Source of the DNA: Cydia pomonella
Lineage: Eukaryota; Arthropoda; Insecta; Lepidoptera; Tortricidae
Reading direction: 5' to 3'
NCBI RefSeq assembly: GCF_033807575.1
Contig: NC_084718.1
Location: 19,981,991-20,045,990, forward strand
DNA length: 64,000 nt
The first letter of the stretch is position 1; each line of letters starts with the position of its first letter. The notes under the pieces were generated by a model. The model was given only the letters and a program-made list of their open reading frames with translations, had not been told where the DNA came from and made no database searches. Below are positions 23,068 to 33,119 of this stretch, in pieces. Made by a program: the position numbers and the translations under genes.

Positions 23068-23425
23068 ACTTTTTTTATACTACGTCGGTGGCAATCAAAC
23101 ATAATCTGATGGTAAGCAGTCTCCGTAGCCGATGTACGCCTGCAACTCCAGAGGAGTTACATGCGCGTTGTCGACCCTAGCATCCCCCCTCGTTGAGCTC
23201 TGGCAACCTTCCTCACCGGCAGGAACACAACACTATGAGTAGGGTCTAGTGTTATTTGGCTACGGTTTCCTGTAAGGTGGAGGTACTTTTACAGTTGGGC
23301 TTCGCTCTAGATCTGGAATGACATCCGCTGTGCTGTGCCCTAGCTACCACACAAAGCGAGATGACATTCACGATGCCCATACCTCTCTTTTGGACGTAGT
23401 TTAAGGACGTACCCGGGTCCGTTGC
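23068..23425 (-). repeat. Family X copy
   Basis: Minus-strand copy, from tttttttatactacgtcggt to ggacgtagtttaaggacgta. It faces the + copy at 22622 with a 200-bp gap. Confidence 0.75.
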
Positions 23426-23469
23426 CATACGAATGTCACTTTTAGAATAGGTACAGTGCTACCTACATA

Positions 23470-23590
23470 TCGTCAGGTGACAAGCAAAACTCACTAATGA
23501 CTAAAAAATAATTAAACAAAAATCAAAAAAGTAGTAATATATATTCAAAAAAGTGGTTATAATTAGTGAGTTTTGCTTGTCACCTGACGA
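23470..23590. mobile_element. Foldback MITE at the THAP promoter, 1
   Basis: Arms tcgtcaggtgacaagcaaaa and exact complement, each continuing with ctcactaat. TA flanks both ends, compatible with a TA target. Confidence 0.85.
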
Positions 23591-23668
23591 TATCAACCTT
23601 AGTTAGACTTGACCAAAAAGCATCTGCCGTAATCCAATTTTTTTGTGAAGCTATTAGAGAAGGATAAA

Positions 23669-23805
23669 TCGTCAGGTGCCAAGCAAAACTCACTAATTAA
23701 CACCACAAGTTCACAGCCATAATGAACTATATTACGACTGGAATGAGGTTGATTTTCGTTTAATTATTTTTTAGTAATTAGTGAGTTTTGCTTGTCATCT
23801 GACGA
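23669..23805. mobile_element. Foldback MITE at the THAP promoter, 2
   Basis: Second copy of the same family (tcgtcaggtgccaagcaaaa; right arm with catctgacga). It lies 78 bp after the first and 200 bp before the THAP start codon. Confidence 0.85.
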
Positions 23806-23849
23806 AATACTTGCGACGCATTGCGTAACTATTGATGCTAATTATAGAC

Positions 23850-24004
23850 CGCGCGGCCGCCATCTTTGTTAACCTTGTGTTCGTGCCGCTCACTCGCGCA
23901 AGTGTACGAAGCGAGCAAGGCGAGCGCCAGTCAGGACCGCGCCTCCATTGCGAACGGCGCCTCGCCCGCCATTTTGTAAAATTGTGTACGTTGAAGTAAT
24001 TACA
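23850..24004 (+). promoter_or_regulatory. GC-rich promoter and 5' UTR of the THAP gene
   Basis: A CpG-rich block ends at the start codon. It contains CCGCCATCTTTG (23857-23868), the reverse complement of CAAAGATGGCGG found in the MADF-BESS leader (33018-33029), and a second GCCATTTTG near 23969. GCCAT is the core of YY1/Pho-type sites. No TATA box is evident. Confidence 0.55.
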
Positions 24005-26528
24005 ATGCCGAAGATAAATCGTACGTACTGCGCTGTCTACGGCTGCCTTAGCAACAATATCAAGAATCCGGATTTTTCGTTCTTTTCGATCCCTTCTAAA
24101 TACGAAATGTAAGTACATTATAATCTGTATGTTTTCGCAATAAATATGAATGAGTATTTTTTAACAATGCAAAAATGAGTTGTGTCAGTATTTTTACAGT
24201 AAAGGGGACCACTGATTAACAGTCCGTCGGACTCGGTCTGTCAGTTAAAACAAAAATTTGACAGTTCTGAACAACTGACAGGCCGATACCTTCCTTCTGT
24301 TAATCAGCGGGACTCTAGTAAAAAGAATTATAAAATAGATTTAAGCAGAATTTGCGACCTGATAACTTTCTTAGGCTGGGTTCACACGGAGTTAGTTTTC
24401 CCGTACACTGTATACGGGATTTTAGTCGTCTAGACAACTTTCCCGTATAGGCGCCGTGAGATCGATTTTTAAAATTGCCATACAAATTTTGCTTTCACTA
24501 TGGTGTTTGATAAAACCCTGTAGGTATACGGTATGCGGGAAAAATAAACGCCGTGTGAACTTAGCCTACCGGTGCGTGAGCGAGACAACGTATAGTAATG
24601 ATATCTCGCTCGCATCGGTTAGTGGTAATATAATTCACAAATATCGAGACTGTTTAATATTTTTCTGTGGTGTTGTCACATACTGATTTTTCCATAAACT
24701 TTTTTTTTATCGATCGATGTGGAGTTAGTTTGGTATTAGCTCTAGTCAGATTTTTAATTATAACCTATCAATTAAATTTCTCAGTAAAAAAGGCGCGAAA
24801 TTCAAGTTTTCTATGGCACGATTACACTTTACGTTTAGAACTTTGGAATGAACTGTCGCCTGTGGTATTTCTGGACCGAAACGACCTTCAAACCTTCAAG
24901 AAAAGAGCGTACTCCCATCTTAAAGTCCGGCAACGCACTTACAAACCCTCTGGTGTTGCAGATGTCCATGGGCGGCGGTAATAGAATAGAATAGATTAGA
25001 AAGGTGTTTATTTATCTAGTATATTATGTTACATTGTGTTATGTCCATCAGGCCGATGGTGTGTTCGGCCTGTGGGTATGTCAGCTACTTACAATCCACC
25101 TATGTTTGTCTGAAAGATCTGTATAAGTGTCATATTGGGCGGCGGTAATCGCTTACTGTCAGGTGATCCGTCTGCTCGTTTGCCTCCTCTAACATAAAAA
25201 AATGTTTTTTTTTTTTTTAATTTGCCGCTTTTTTCTATTGACGGAAATGGCTTGACAGACTACATATTTTTTAAATTATTTTATTCCCAGACGATTACGC
25301 TGGCTTCAAGTAATGGCCCGCATGGACCTGATAGGCAGCTATCGCTACCACCGAGTGTGTGAAGAGCATTTCCAGCCGGAGGACATCTTGCTGAAGTCCA
25401 CTAGACGGTTGCTGAAGAAGAACGTTATGCCGACTTTGAAGCTGCCTGTTGTAAGTTAAATAAGTTTTAATAAACGTAAAATATTGAAGCAAAATATCAA
25501 TTTCCTTTCAAGAGTGTACTCATTTTTCTTGCCAATTGCCCGTAGGTAGTACTGATTCCTTTAATGCAATCTACCCTCCCTCGATCCTCGTATTTTCTTT
25601 AGTCATTTCAATCTTTTTTTTGTACGCAGCTTTAGCAGGCAGGCTTTAGTGTATGTTTTCACTAGAAATAAATCCTAGTAAACCCTCTCTTTTTAGGCCA
25701 TCTCTTTAAATCAAGCTCGCTTTCTTTTTGAGATGTTTACCAAAATGTTTGTCACAGACCTCTGCCGTTGCCCAAACGCCTGCAGAAGAAACAGTAGAAA
25801 TCAAGCATGAAATAGAAGATTCCTTCTCAGAACACGAAGATGATATACTGGAGGCCCTGGAAAACAGAAAACGACAGAACGAGTCTGATCCTTTAGGTGA
25901 ACCCAGTAAGAAAATTAAAGAAGAAAATCCAGACCCCGAAGAACTTAATTTAGATGATTCTCCAAAATCTGTGTTTAGTGAGATGATAGAAGAAATGCAG
26001 AAAACAAGGTGTTTTGTTTCACAACAGGACGAAGATGAAATGGAAACTACACCACCTGAAATGACAACAGTGCAGTCAATAACAGAAGCCAGCCAGAAAT
26101 TTAATTTTAAACCGAAGCATAATGTAATACCTGATATTCCTTCAGTATCAAAACTTAAAGAATTGAATACACCACCTGAAATAACAGTAGTGCAGCCAAT
26201 AACAGAAGCCAGCCAGAAATTTAATTTTAAATCTAAGCCTATTCTATTACCTGATATTCCTCCAGGATCAAAACTTAAAGAATTGTTGACTGTAGACGTG
26301 AAAAATAACAAGCAAGAAAAAGAGGTATTTCCTAAGGATTTCATGAAGTCTGTGCTGAGTTCTCAGGAGGAGATCCTGACGATATTGAAGAGCCAGGTGC
26401 TGCTAGAGAACCCTGATCCCGATTTGCTGACGTTTCTCAGGTTAGTAGGAATGAAGCTTTCTCGACTCTTTCCGATTGAAAGGAGAGAGATGCAGAATCA
26501 GATTATTAATATTTTAAATAAAAAATAA
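24005..26528 (+). CDS. THAP zinc-finger protein with C-terminal BESS-like motif (three exons)
   Basis: Exons 24005-24108, 25291-25450 and 25758-26528 join to 344 aa. Donors are at/gtaagt and gtt/gtaagt, acceptors ttattcccag and gtttgtcacag. Residues 1-88 form a THAP DNA-binding domain: C9 and C14, W39, C58 and H61 (CEEHF), then NVMPTLKLP near 79-87 in the place of AVPTIF. The middle is acidic, with a 40-residue unit repeated in tandem (186-225, 226-265). Residues about 306-344 (PDLLTFLRLVGMKLSRLF, then QIINIL) fit a BESS motif, a protein-interaction module usually paired with MADF domains. Likely a sequence-specific nuclear regulator, possibly of transposon origin as many THAP proteins are. 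AATAAA is at 26649. The minus frame 25706-26344 is its shadow. Confidence 0.88.
24204..24315. mobile_element. MITE in THAP intron 1
   Basis: Ends ggggaccactgattaacag and the complement of ctgttaatcagcgggact are inverted. An inner pair ctgtcagtt/aactgacag is also present. Confidence 0.7.
24373..24567. mobile_element. MITE in THAP intron 1 (aggctgggttcacacgg ends)
   Basis: Left aggctgggttcacacgg and right complement aggctaagttcacacggcg are inverted, each followed by a tttcccg motif. Confidence 0.75.
24800..25200 (+). pseudogene. Jockey-like LINE 3' end in THAP intron 1, interrupted
   Basis: The frame at 24820-24980 gives LELWNELSPVVFL and FKKRAYSHLKVRQRT, the typical LW..L...F....FK..V/A...L end of Jockey-type ORF2. 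The 3' UTR resumes at 25137 (gggcggcggtaatcgcttac) after a 154-bp insertion. The tail ends near 25215 in A- and T-runs. Confidence 0.75.
24983..25136 (-). mobile_element. 154-bp retroposed insert with 13-bp target duplication
   Basis: The 13-mer gggcggcggtaat occurs at 24970-24982 and 25137-25149, once in the uninterrupted family. Between them, the minus strand ends in ctagataaataaacaccttt and an (attct)n tail: a short 5'-truncated retroposon. Confidence 0.85.
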
Positions 26529-26983
26529 TATATAGTGTTCATTACTGACTTATAAATCTGACGTTTGACAATGATTAATGTCAAAAAAAATTATACTTAT
26601 TAAAATTGGATTTGTTGTCTTTCGTATTAAGAATTCCTTGTAATTTAAAATAAAACAATATATAAGTAGCAATTTGCTTTTTCATCCTCTTCAATCCCTG
26701 AACTACTCTTCGCAATAAAATTACTTCAATCGCGGTTTTAAACTGTCAATCGTGATTATCAATCATTCAAACTTTAATCAATTTTATTTCACACACATTA
26801 CAATTACAAATGTCAAAAATACAAAATGAAAATGTCCTAAAACAATTTGATTTCAGATCAATAACAGCGATTTGTCCCCAAAATTTTTGACACAGTGGTG
26901 TACCTAGCTTTTTGTTTGAGATGATTTTTTTTCTTATATGAATTATAATCTACAGCTAGTAAGACTTTCAATAGCACTCGTTT

Positions 26984-27535
26984 TTTAGGGTTGCGTAGCC
27001 AAATAGCAAAAAACGGAACCCTTATAGATTCGTCATGTCCGCCTGTCTGTCCGATTATGTCACCGCCACTTTTTTCCGAAACTAAAAGAGCTATACTGTT
27101 CAAACTTTATAAGTAGATGTATTCTATGAACCGCATTAGGATTTTTAAACAAAAATAGAAAAAAAAAACAATAAATTTTGGGGGTTCCCCATACTTAGAA
27201 CTGAAACTCAAAAAATCTTTTTCATCAAACCCATACGTGTGGGGTATCTATGGATAGGTCTTTAAAAATGATTTGAGGTTTCAAATATTTTTTTTTTCTA
27301 AACTGAATAGTTTGCGCGAGAGACACTTCCAAAGTGGTAAAATGTGTCCGCCCCCCCCCCCCGTAACTTCTAAAATAACGGAATGAAAAATCTAAAAAAA
27401 ATATATGATATACATTACCATGCAAACTTCCACCGAAAATTAGTTTGAACGAGATCTAGTAAGTAGTTTTTTTTAATACGCCATAAATGGTACGGAACCC
27501 TTCATGGGCGAGTCCGACTCGCACTTGGCCGCATT
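26984..27535 (-). repeat. Dispersed lepidopteran repeat (agggttccgta type)
   Basis: One end has agtgcgagtcggactcgcc (complement, 27505-27530), shared with the 601 repeat. The middle has catacgtgtggggtatctat and the other end tttttagggttgcgtagcc. A run of at least 14 C lies at 27348-27362. A related copy is 57750-58165. Confidence 0.7.
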
Positions 27536-27675
27536 TTTTTTTTGTTGATAGAACACATCAAAACAAGCTTGACAGAGTGGTCATAGAAACAAGACAGCGA
27601 AAATAATTATGACCCGCGCCTCAAAATATTTTGTTTATTATTCACGTCAACCGTATCATGTTTTTTGTTTACTCT

Positions 27676-27869
27676 CAGTACCCCTAGTGTAAATTTATTC
27701 GATGGCGTAACGTGACGTACGCGTTTACGTTAAGTCTCATTTTATATGGGATTTTGAGTTTCCAAAACGTTCCGCTTGGCGCGCTGTTTCTAAATCCCAT
27801 ACAAAAAGAGACTTAACCCAAACGCGTACGTCACGTCACGCTATCGAATAAATTAACACTAGGGGATCT
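27676..27869. mobile_element. Palindromic MITE, copy 3
   Basis: Same family and core orientation as 9964-10158. Confidence 0.8.
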
Positions 27870-28007
27870 GATACAATTACAAAACATTTACGTATTTGGG
27901 TTGGCAAATATGTGCAACGGTTTCTACCCGAAAAACAAGTGTTCGAAATTTTAGGGATCCTTAAACTTTTCTTCGTGACAGTAAGTAACGGCAGAGTTCA
28001 CAAACAT

Positions 28008-28202
28008 CAGAACCCCTAGTGTATATATTTATTCGATAGCGTGACGTGACGTACGCGTTTGCGTTAAGACTAATTTTGTATAGGATTTAAAGACAGCGCG
28101 CCAAGCGAGACGTTTTGGAAACTCAAAATCCCACACAAAATGAGACTTAACGCAAACGCGTACGTTACGTCACGATATCGAATAAATTTACACTAGAGTA
28201 CT
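28008..28202. mobile_element. Palindromic MITE, copy 4, core inverted
   Basis: Same ends as 9964-10158, but the core reads cgcgccaagcgagacgtttt, the opposite orientation to the other three copies. Confidence 0.8.
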
Positions 28203-28203
28203 C

Positions 28204-28280
28204 CATAAAAACCAACGTTCCAAAAATATATTTACAGTGTTTTATATGCGGGAAATATATATTTGGAGCGTTGGCTTATG
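28204..28280. repeat. Foldback, about 20-bp arms
   Basis: ccaacgttccaaaaatatat and its near-complement atatatatttggagcgttgg, with a 25-bp loop. Confidence 0.6.
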
Positions 28281-28332
28281 AAGATGTTTGTGAACTTGAC
28301 TGTACACATAAACAAATCTGACTTGAGGTAAT

Positions 28333-28545
28333 GTGGAGAAGACCGTCTCAAAGGAAAGACAGTCTACAAACTATTTCGTCGTTTTTAATTGTTGCTTCGG
28401 TACACAAACTCCACTTGCAGGAGGTCGGTAGAGCAGAAGGGGAAAATGAAAAGCTACTCCTTTCCGGCTGTCTGAGTGACGTACGTATACAAATATGTAC
28501 AAGAGTTCTTGCCCTTTGACGGTCTTCTCCAGCCGGGCTTCCCCA
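28333..28545. mobile_element. Possible small inverted-repeat element
   Basis: ggagaagaccgtctcaaag at the left and its complement (ctttgacggtcttctcc, 28515-28531) at the right. The overlapping short frames on both strands are not recognisable proteins. Confidence 0.35.
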
Positions 28546-29104
28546 CATTGACCATAGTATTAGAATTTGGACAACTTAGTACTTACTACAAAAGAAATAT
28601 GATGGAAAACAAAATACAACTCAGTTGTTGTAACCTAACATCTGACGCAAATATAAATTTTATATAATATAATAACTTCATGTGTATCTGTTTGTCTGTA
28701 AGATCGTAGCTACAAAACAGATGAACAAATTTAAGTGAGATTTTTGGTTAAATATTTATCACACTCCTTCAAAAGTATTTAGAGATTTTAAACTTGTTTA
28801 AAAGTTTAAACTCACTAGATGGCCAGGATGGCCTTACATATTTTGTCAGTTTTTTATTTTTTATTTCAATTAACTGAAAAAATATCTCATTGATAAAGCC
28901 TTGTATAGTGTTAAATTAATTTTACGGATATTCATTAATTTAATTATTTTAAAATTCCTATTTGTCGTTATTAATATTATGTAAATATTGTTTTTCCTTT
29001 TTTGACGTGTGTTAATTCGTTTTAGGTGTGTGTGTGATTTTCATATTGTATGTTTCTGACATGTTAAACCGAATTGAATTGAATTTCAGTTCGCTAATAT
29101 TTAA

Positions 29105-29182
29105 ACAGTTGTCAAGCGGATCCCAGGCTCCCCATAAGCCGTGGCAAAATGCCGGCACAACGCGAGGAAGAAGAAGAATATT
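29105..29182 (+). repeat. Retroposon 3' end
   Basis: gtcaagcggatcccaggctc, ccgtggcaaaatgccggca, then a gaagaagaagaa tail: a common lepidopteran LINE/SINE tail by recognition. Confidence 0.5.
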
Positions 29183-29652
29183 TAAACAGAACCCGACTTA
29201 TAATTTTAAAACCAACTTACCCATTATTTTTTCACGCCATTCGTTCAGATCTCCTCTGATATTTGGAAATACAAACATTATAATTGTTCGTACAAATAAT
29301 AAAAATTAACACGTTACTCTTCTTTCGGCATCGGCGTGGTTAGGGGGTTCGCTATAATTACTTGTGTACCTTTCCATACGACATTGGACTTTACTACTTT
29401 ATAATAAGATTCTAATTACAACAAATTTCTGAAACAGTAGCTACTCTTTATTATTAATGAAATGTGGACTATAAATGTAAGGTGTTAAAGTAGAGATTTG
29501 AATGTACTTAAGTGTAAAATTCGGATTGGAAAGGTTCTTAATTATTTATTATAATAATTGGTGAAGGAATATTAACCTAACACAGTTACTCAAGAGTTTA
29601 TCAATAGTGTGGTGAGAGGAAATTCGGTTATAAAAAAGGGTTAATAAAATTA

Positions 29653-29911
29653 CGGCCCGATTCGACGAATGATTAAGACACGTTTAAGACCTTGGAAAGA
29701 TCTTTAAAAGATCGATAACTAAACGACATGACAAAATTGACGTTTATTCTGATTCCGCTGTGATCCCAATAAGATCTATCTACGATATTTCTAACTTTGG
29801 TTGCTTGAATCGATGCTTCTGTCAATTGCACGACATACAAACGATATCTAAATGAAAACTTTTCTAAGCCAGAACTTATCGTTATCGTATTTCATTCTTC
29901 GAATCGGGCCG
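29653..29911. mobile_element. MITE with cggcccgattcga ends
   Basis: Left cggcccgattcgacgaatg and right complement cggcccgattcgaagaatg are inverted. Interior is AT-rich with aagatc pairs. Confidence 0.75.
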
Positions 29912-29934
29912 TCGTACTTTATAAGGAGGTATAG

Positions 29935-30180
29935 TACAAGCTTTTATTTAACTTGCAATGTATGTATGTAAAGTACGTATGTAACTATGATTGGACGGGT
30001 CAAATCTTGCAATGCACTTCCCGGTTTCCCATGAAGCTGAAAATTTGCATACTTACATGTGTAAGTCGGGTGACAATGCAATATTATGGCACCTTCGAGC
30101 TGATCTGATGATGGAGACAAGAGGTGGACATAGAAGTATCACCGCTGTCGATACCGTCGAAAGGCGGTAGCGGCCCCTCA
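29935..30180 (+). repeat. Dispersed repeat (family of 7320-7450)
   Basis: caagcttttatttaacttgc, (atgt)n, cacttcccggtttccc, cttacatgtgtaagtcgggt, gctgatctgatgatggagac. Non-coding. Confidence 0.6.
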
Positions 30181-30209
30181 TACCCCCCCCGACGGCGGTA
30201 TCGACAGAT
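30145..30209. repeat. Inverted repeat
   Basis: ctgtcgataccgtcg and cgacggcggtatcgacag pair with one small bulge. Confidence 0.55.
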
Positions 30210-30967
30210 TTCCAGTCCAGCAGATTCATTCAATCCTACTTTATGTAAGGTAATTGGGGTAACTTCGGAAGCGAACGTCTTTTAGAAAACGGCAAATATC
30301 TCTTAAACTAGAAGTACTTTCCACTGTAGCAACAATAAGCAAGATGTCTTGGTAATCTGCAGACGTTGAAGCAGCGTAAGTCTTACTAAAGTGTGTTTTT
30401 GTAGATTATTTGACGTTTGCAAAATCATTCCAAAGTTACCCTAATGTACTAAACACAGGTGCAAAGTTGCATACTTTATAAATAGAGGGTACGCAACGCA
30501 CTTTTGCAGCTCACTGTACATTAAATGTGACGGTTTCAACGAAAAGGTACCTCATCGTCTGTTATTGATAAGGTTCATTTCATATTGAAGCTCTATGGAA
30601 ATAACGCTTTATTGACAACCGACAATGAAGTACCCTTTTTTGCTGAAAATGGTACAAATGTTTTATTCACTTTCCTTGTGTACAAACCCAGGTCTACTCG
30701 CAGATATTTTCAAAAATTTAAATTTTTGATTTTTTCTGTTTAGCTTAATTTTTTTTACAAGTTGCAACATAGATAGTTAATTGCATGTATAGCCTGGGAC
30801 CCAAAAGCATTCGTTTTGTTTTTGAATTTGGAACCGCTAGTTATTCAAATCAAAGTTCGAAATAGATTATGAAATATGAACAAAAATTTGTACGCAGGAG
30901 GATGGTACAAATTTCATAATGTAGCTAACAGAGCGTCGCTTGAAACCAATATTTACTAGGTATCTGT
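30210..30967. other. No feature recognised
   Basis: Non-coding. gtaattggggtaacttcgga (30250) and aaagttaccctaatgt (30432) look like weakly related inverted words but are not convincing. Confidence 0.35.
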
Positions 30968-31025
30968 AGCTGCTTACCATCAGGCGACCGTATGCTTGTT
31001 TGCCACCGTCGTGGTATAAAAAAAG
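30968..31025 (+). repeat. Family X 3' tip
   Basis: Last about 55 bp of family X (gcttaccatcaggcgaccgt, then gccaccgtcgtggtataaaa). Confidence 0.6.
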
Positions 31026-31572
31026 CTATAGTGTATCTGGGTTAATTCTAGTCTAAATACAGGCAGGGTTCATTCCATTTTGTAAACAACCATAACACCA
31101 CCGTATTACCGGAGCAATAGAGTTCAAATTAAACTATCAATCGAGTGATTACTGTATTTTTTAAGTACCATTGTTAGGACCCTTGTGGCCCTACGTCAGG
31201 GAAAACCCCGCGTGCAGAGGGGTGTGTTTGACATGTGTCTTATTCATATTATTTCGGTTTTTATTAGATTAAATAGGCAAAAAAAAAGATCACGTCTCCA
31301 TATGAGTCTATCATCAATCAATTATCATTCCTGGGTATAAGATAATTCTATACATGTATGTACCTATTTGTTAAAACATATTTACTTCAACTAAGACTCC
31401 TTATAAGCAAATAGTATACAGTTATTACAGTATTATTTGGCTTGTACGTATTGCTCAACTCAAACTTTAGATAGACAGAGCTTACCGAAAAAAAACCTAT
31501 TGTATAGATCATTTATCTGTCCAAAATCAAAACTGAAAGATTTTTTTATACTACACTTAAGTACATATTAAA

Positions 31573-31838
31573 TAAATAAACAAAATATTATAGGATATTG
31601 TTACAAATTGACTAAGTCCCACAGTAAGCTCAATAAGGCTTGTATTGAGAATACTTAGACAGCGATATATATAATATGTAAATACATAAATAGGTACATA
31701 GAAAACACCCATGACTCAGGAACAAATATCCATGCTCATCACACGAATAAATGCCCTTACCAGGATTTAAACCCGGGACTATTGGCTTCATAGACAGGGT
31801 CACTAGGTCACTACCCACTAGGCCATACGGGTCGTCGG
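31573..31838 (-). repeat. tRNA-derived SINE
   Basis: Near-complete minus copy; the head is intact (ctacccactaggccat on +). Confidence 0.85.
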
Positions 31839-32105
31839 CATATATTATAACTGTAATAAAAGTAGAGGGTTTATTTTCGTATTTTTGGCGAATTTATTGC
31901 AAGAAACCCGAATTATCATGTTGCCCACGCCTACTTACACAAAACTCCCACGCTAGACCCAAATTAGAAAACACAAAATCTACCAAAAAAAATTGACTTA
32001 GAACTTAGGATATAAAATCCGAGGGTCTAACGCGAATTTGTTTTGTTTACCTTTCTTTCATATTTTAACATTTTTAACATGGACTGCGGTAATCGCAAAG
32101 CGGCT

Positions 32106-32275
32106 GGTAACTGGTGATTGAAGAGCTGGCTTCATCGCACAACGTATTAGTATTGCGATACAACGAGGAAATGCCGCCAGCATCCTTGGCACAATGTCTC
32201 AAGGGCCTATTTTCGATACTGTATATATCCATTATGTATGCTGTTATTGTAAATAAAATGTGTTCATTCTATACA
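32106..32275 (+). pseudogene. C-terminal tip of LINE type 1
   Basis: Reads VTGD, one stop, RAG, then FIAQRISIAIQRGNAASILG and TMSQG, followed by a 3' UTR with aataaaatgtgttcattc. Same end as 4187-4540 and 17728-17850. Confidence 0.75.
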
Positions 32276-32587
32276 TGGATTTAAGTAGGGTTATAAAGTT
32301 AAAATAGGTAGATAACTTTATGAAGTTAGGTACCTAAATATGTAGTCTTTGTGTTATTACATGTAGAACGCGTACTTTGAAGATGTAAGGTCACGTTTAA
32401 GTAAATACCTATTTATTTCATAGGTATAACTACTACTTGTTTTTCTATAAAAGTCGTCGTATTAATAAGCACTTATAATTGTTTGATACGACACGCCTAG
32501 CATAATAAATAGAACAGTAATAGATAATTACCTATTGTGACCAGTAAACATGTAATTCAAGAGCATAATTAATGAGCATTATTAGGG

Positions 32588-32685
32588 TTGACTGGTAGAG
32601 AATGCCTCATGGCATTAAGTCCGCCTTTTGTACTATAAGGTTTTCTTTTGTTCAATAAAGATTAAATAAATAAATTATTTAATTT
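32588..32685 (+). repeat. LINE 3' end (ggcattaagtccgcc type)
   Basis: ttgactggtagagaatgcct, catggcattaagtccgcc, caataaagattaaataaata. Related tails are at 43490, 44118 and 53655. gcctcatggc-type words form a short hairpin. Confidence 0.65.
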
Positions 32686-32769
32686 AATAACGCTATGTGA
32701 ACGAAATAATCATTTAATTATTAAAAACCATTAAGTATTTCAACATGATAACACTGTCACGCTGTTAGA

Positions 32770-32958
32770 GAGGTCAATTCGAAAGTACATTTTAATACGT
32801 AGCTATTATCTAAATGATGTTATTCTATATTATTCGCCCATGCGTCTCGCTCACGCGCCAATTAATGTATGAACAAGTACATATGAGCCAAATGCATGCG
32901 CGAATTTTAACTTAATAACATCATTTAGATATAGAAAATGTGTGTTCGAATTTGCCTC
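32770..32958. mobile_element. MITE just upstream of the MADF-BESS gene
   Basis: Arms gaggtcaattcgaaagtaca and complement gaggcaaattcgaacacaca, both leading to atctaaatgatgttatt. The core has gcccatgcgtctcgctcacg. The right end is 160 bp before the start codon. Confidence 0.8.
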
Positions 32959-33000
32959 CGTATCGGGTAACAAAAGCGTGATATAACAACGTGCAAAAAC

Positions 33001-33119
33001 TGCGCGTGAAATGGCATCAAAGATGGCGGAGAAAAAGGGCGTGGCGTGCGCACACGCCGCGAGCGTCGCTACGCCGGCAGTCAGTCGTGGCCACGCTAGC
33101 GAACGGACGTATCGCCGCC
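33001..33119 (+). promoter_or_regulatory. CpG-rich leader of the MADF-BESS gene
   Basis: GC-rich block with CAAAGATGGCGG (33018-33029), the 12-mer shared with the THAP promoter. An out-of-frame ATG at 33011 opens a 50-codon frame that overlaps the main start, so either transcription starts downstream of it or translation is dampened. Confidence 0.5.

Noticed and set aside
25706..26344. 212-codon minus-strand frame
   Set aside because: Antisense shadow of THAP exon 3; serine-rich because it mirrors acidic and lysine codons.
27348..27362. Long C-run as a structural signal
   Set aside because: Homopolymer within a dispersed repeat; length may also be an assembly artefact.
28348..28548. 66-codon minus frame as an exon
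   Set aside because: It lies within a weak inverted-repeat unit, has no splice partners, and the opposite strand is equally open.
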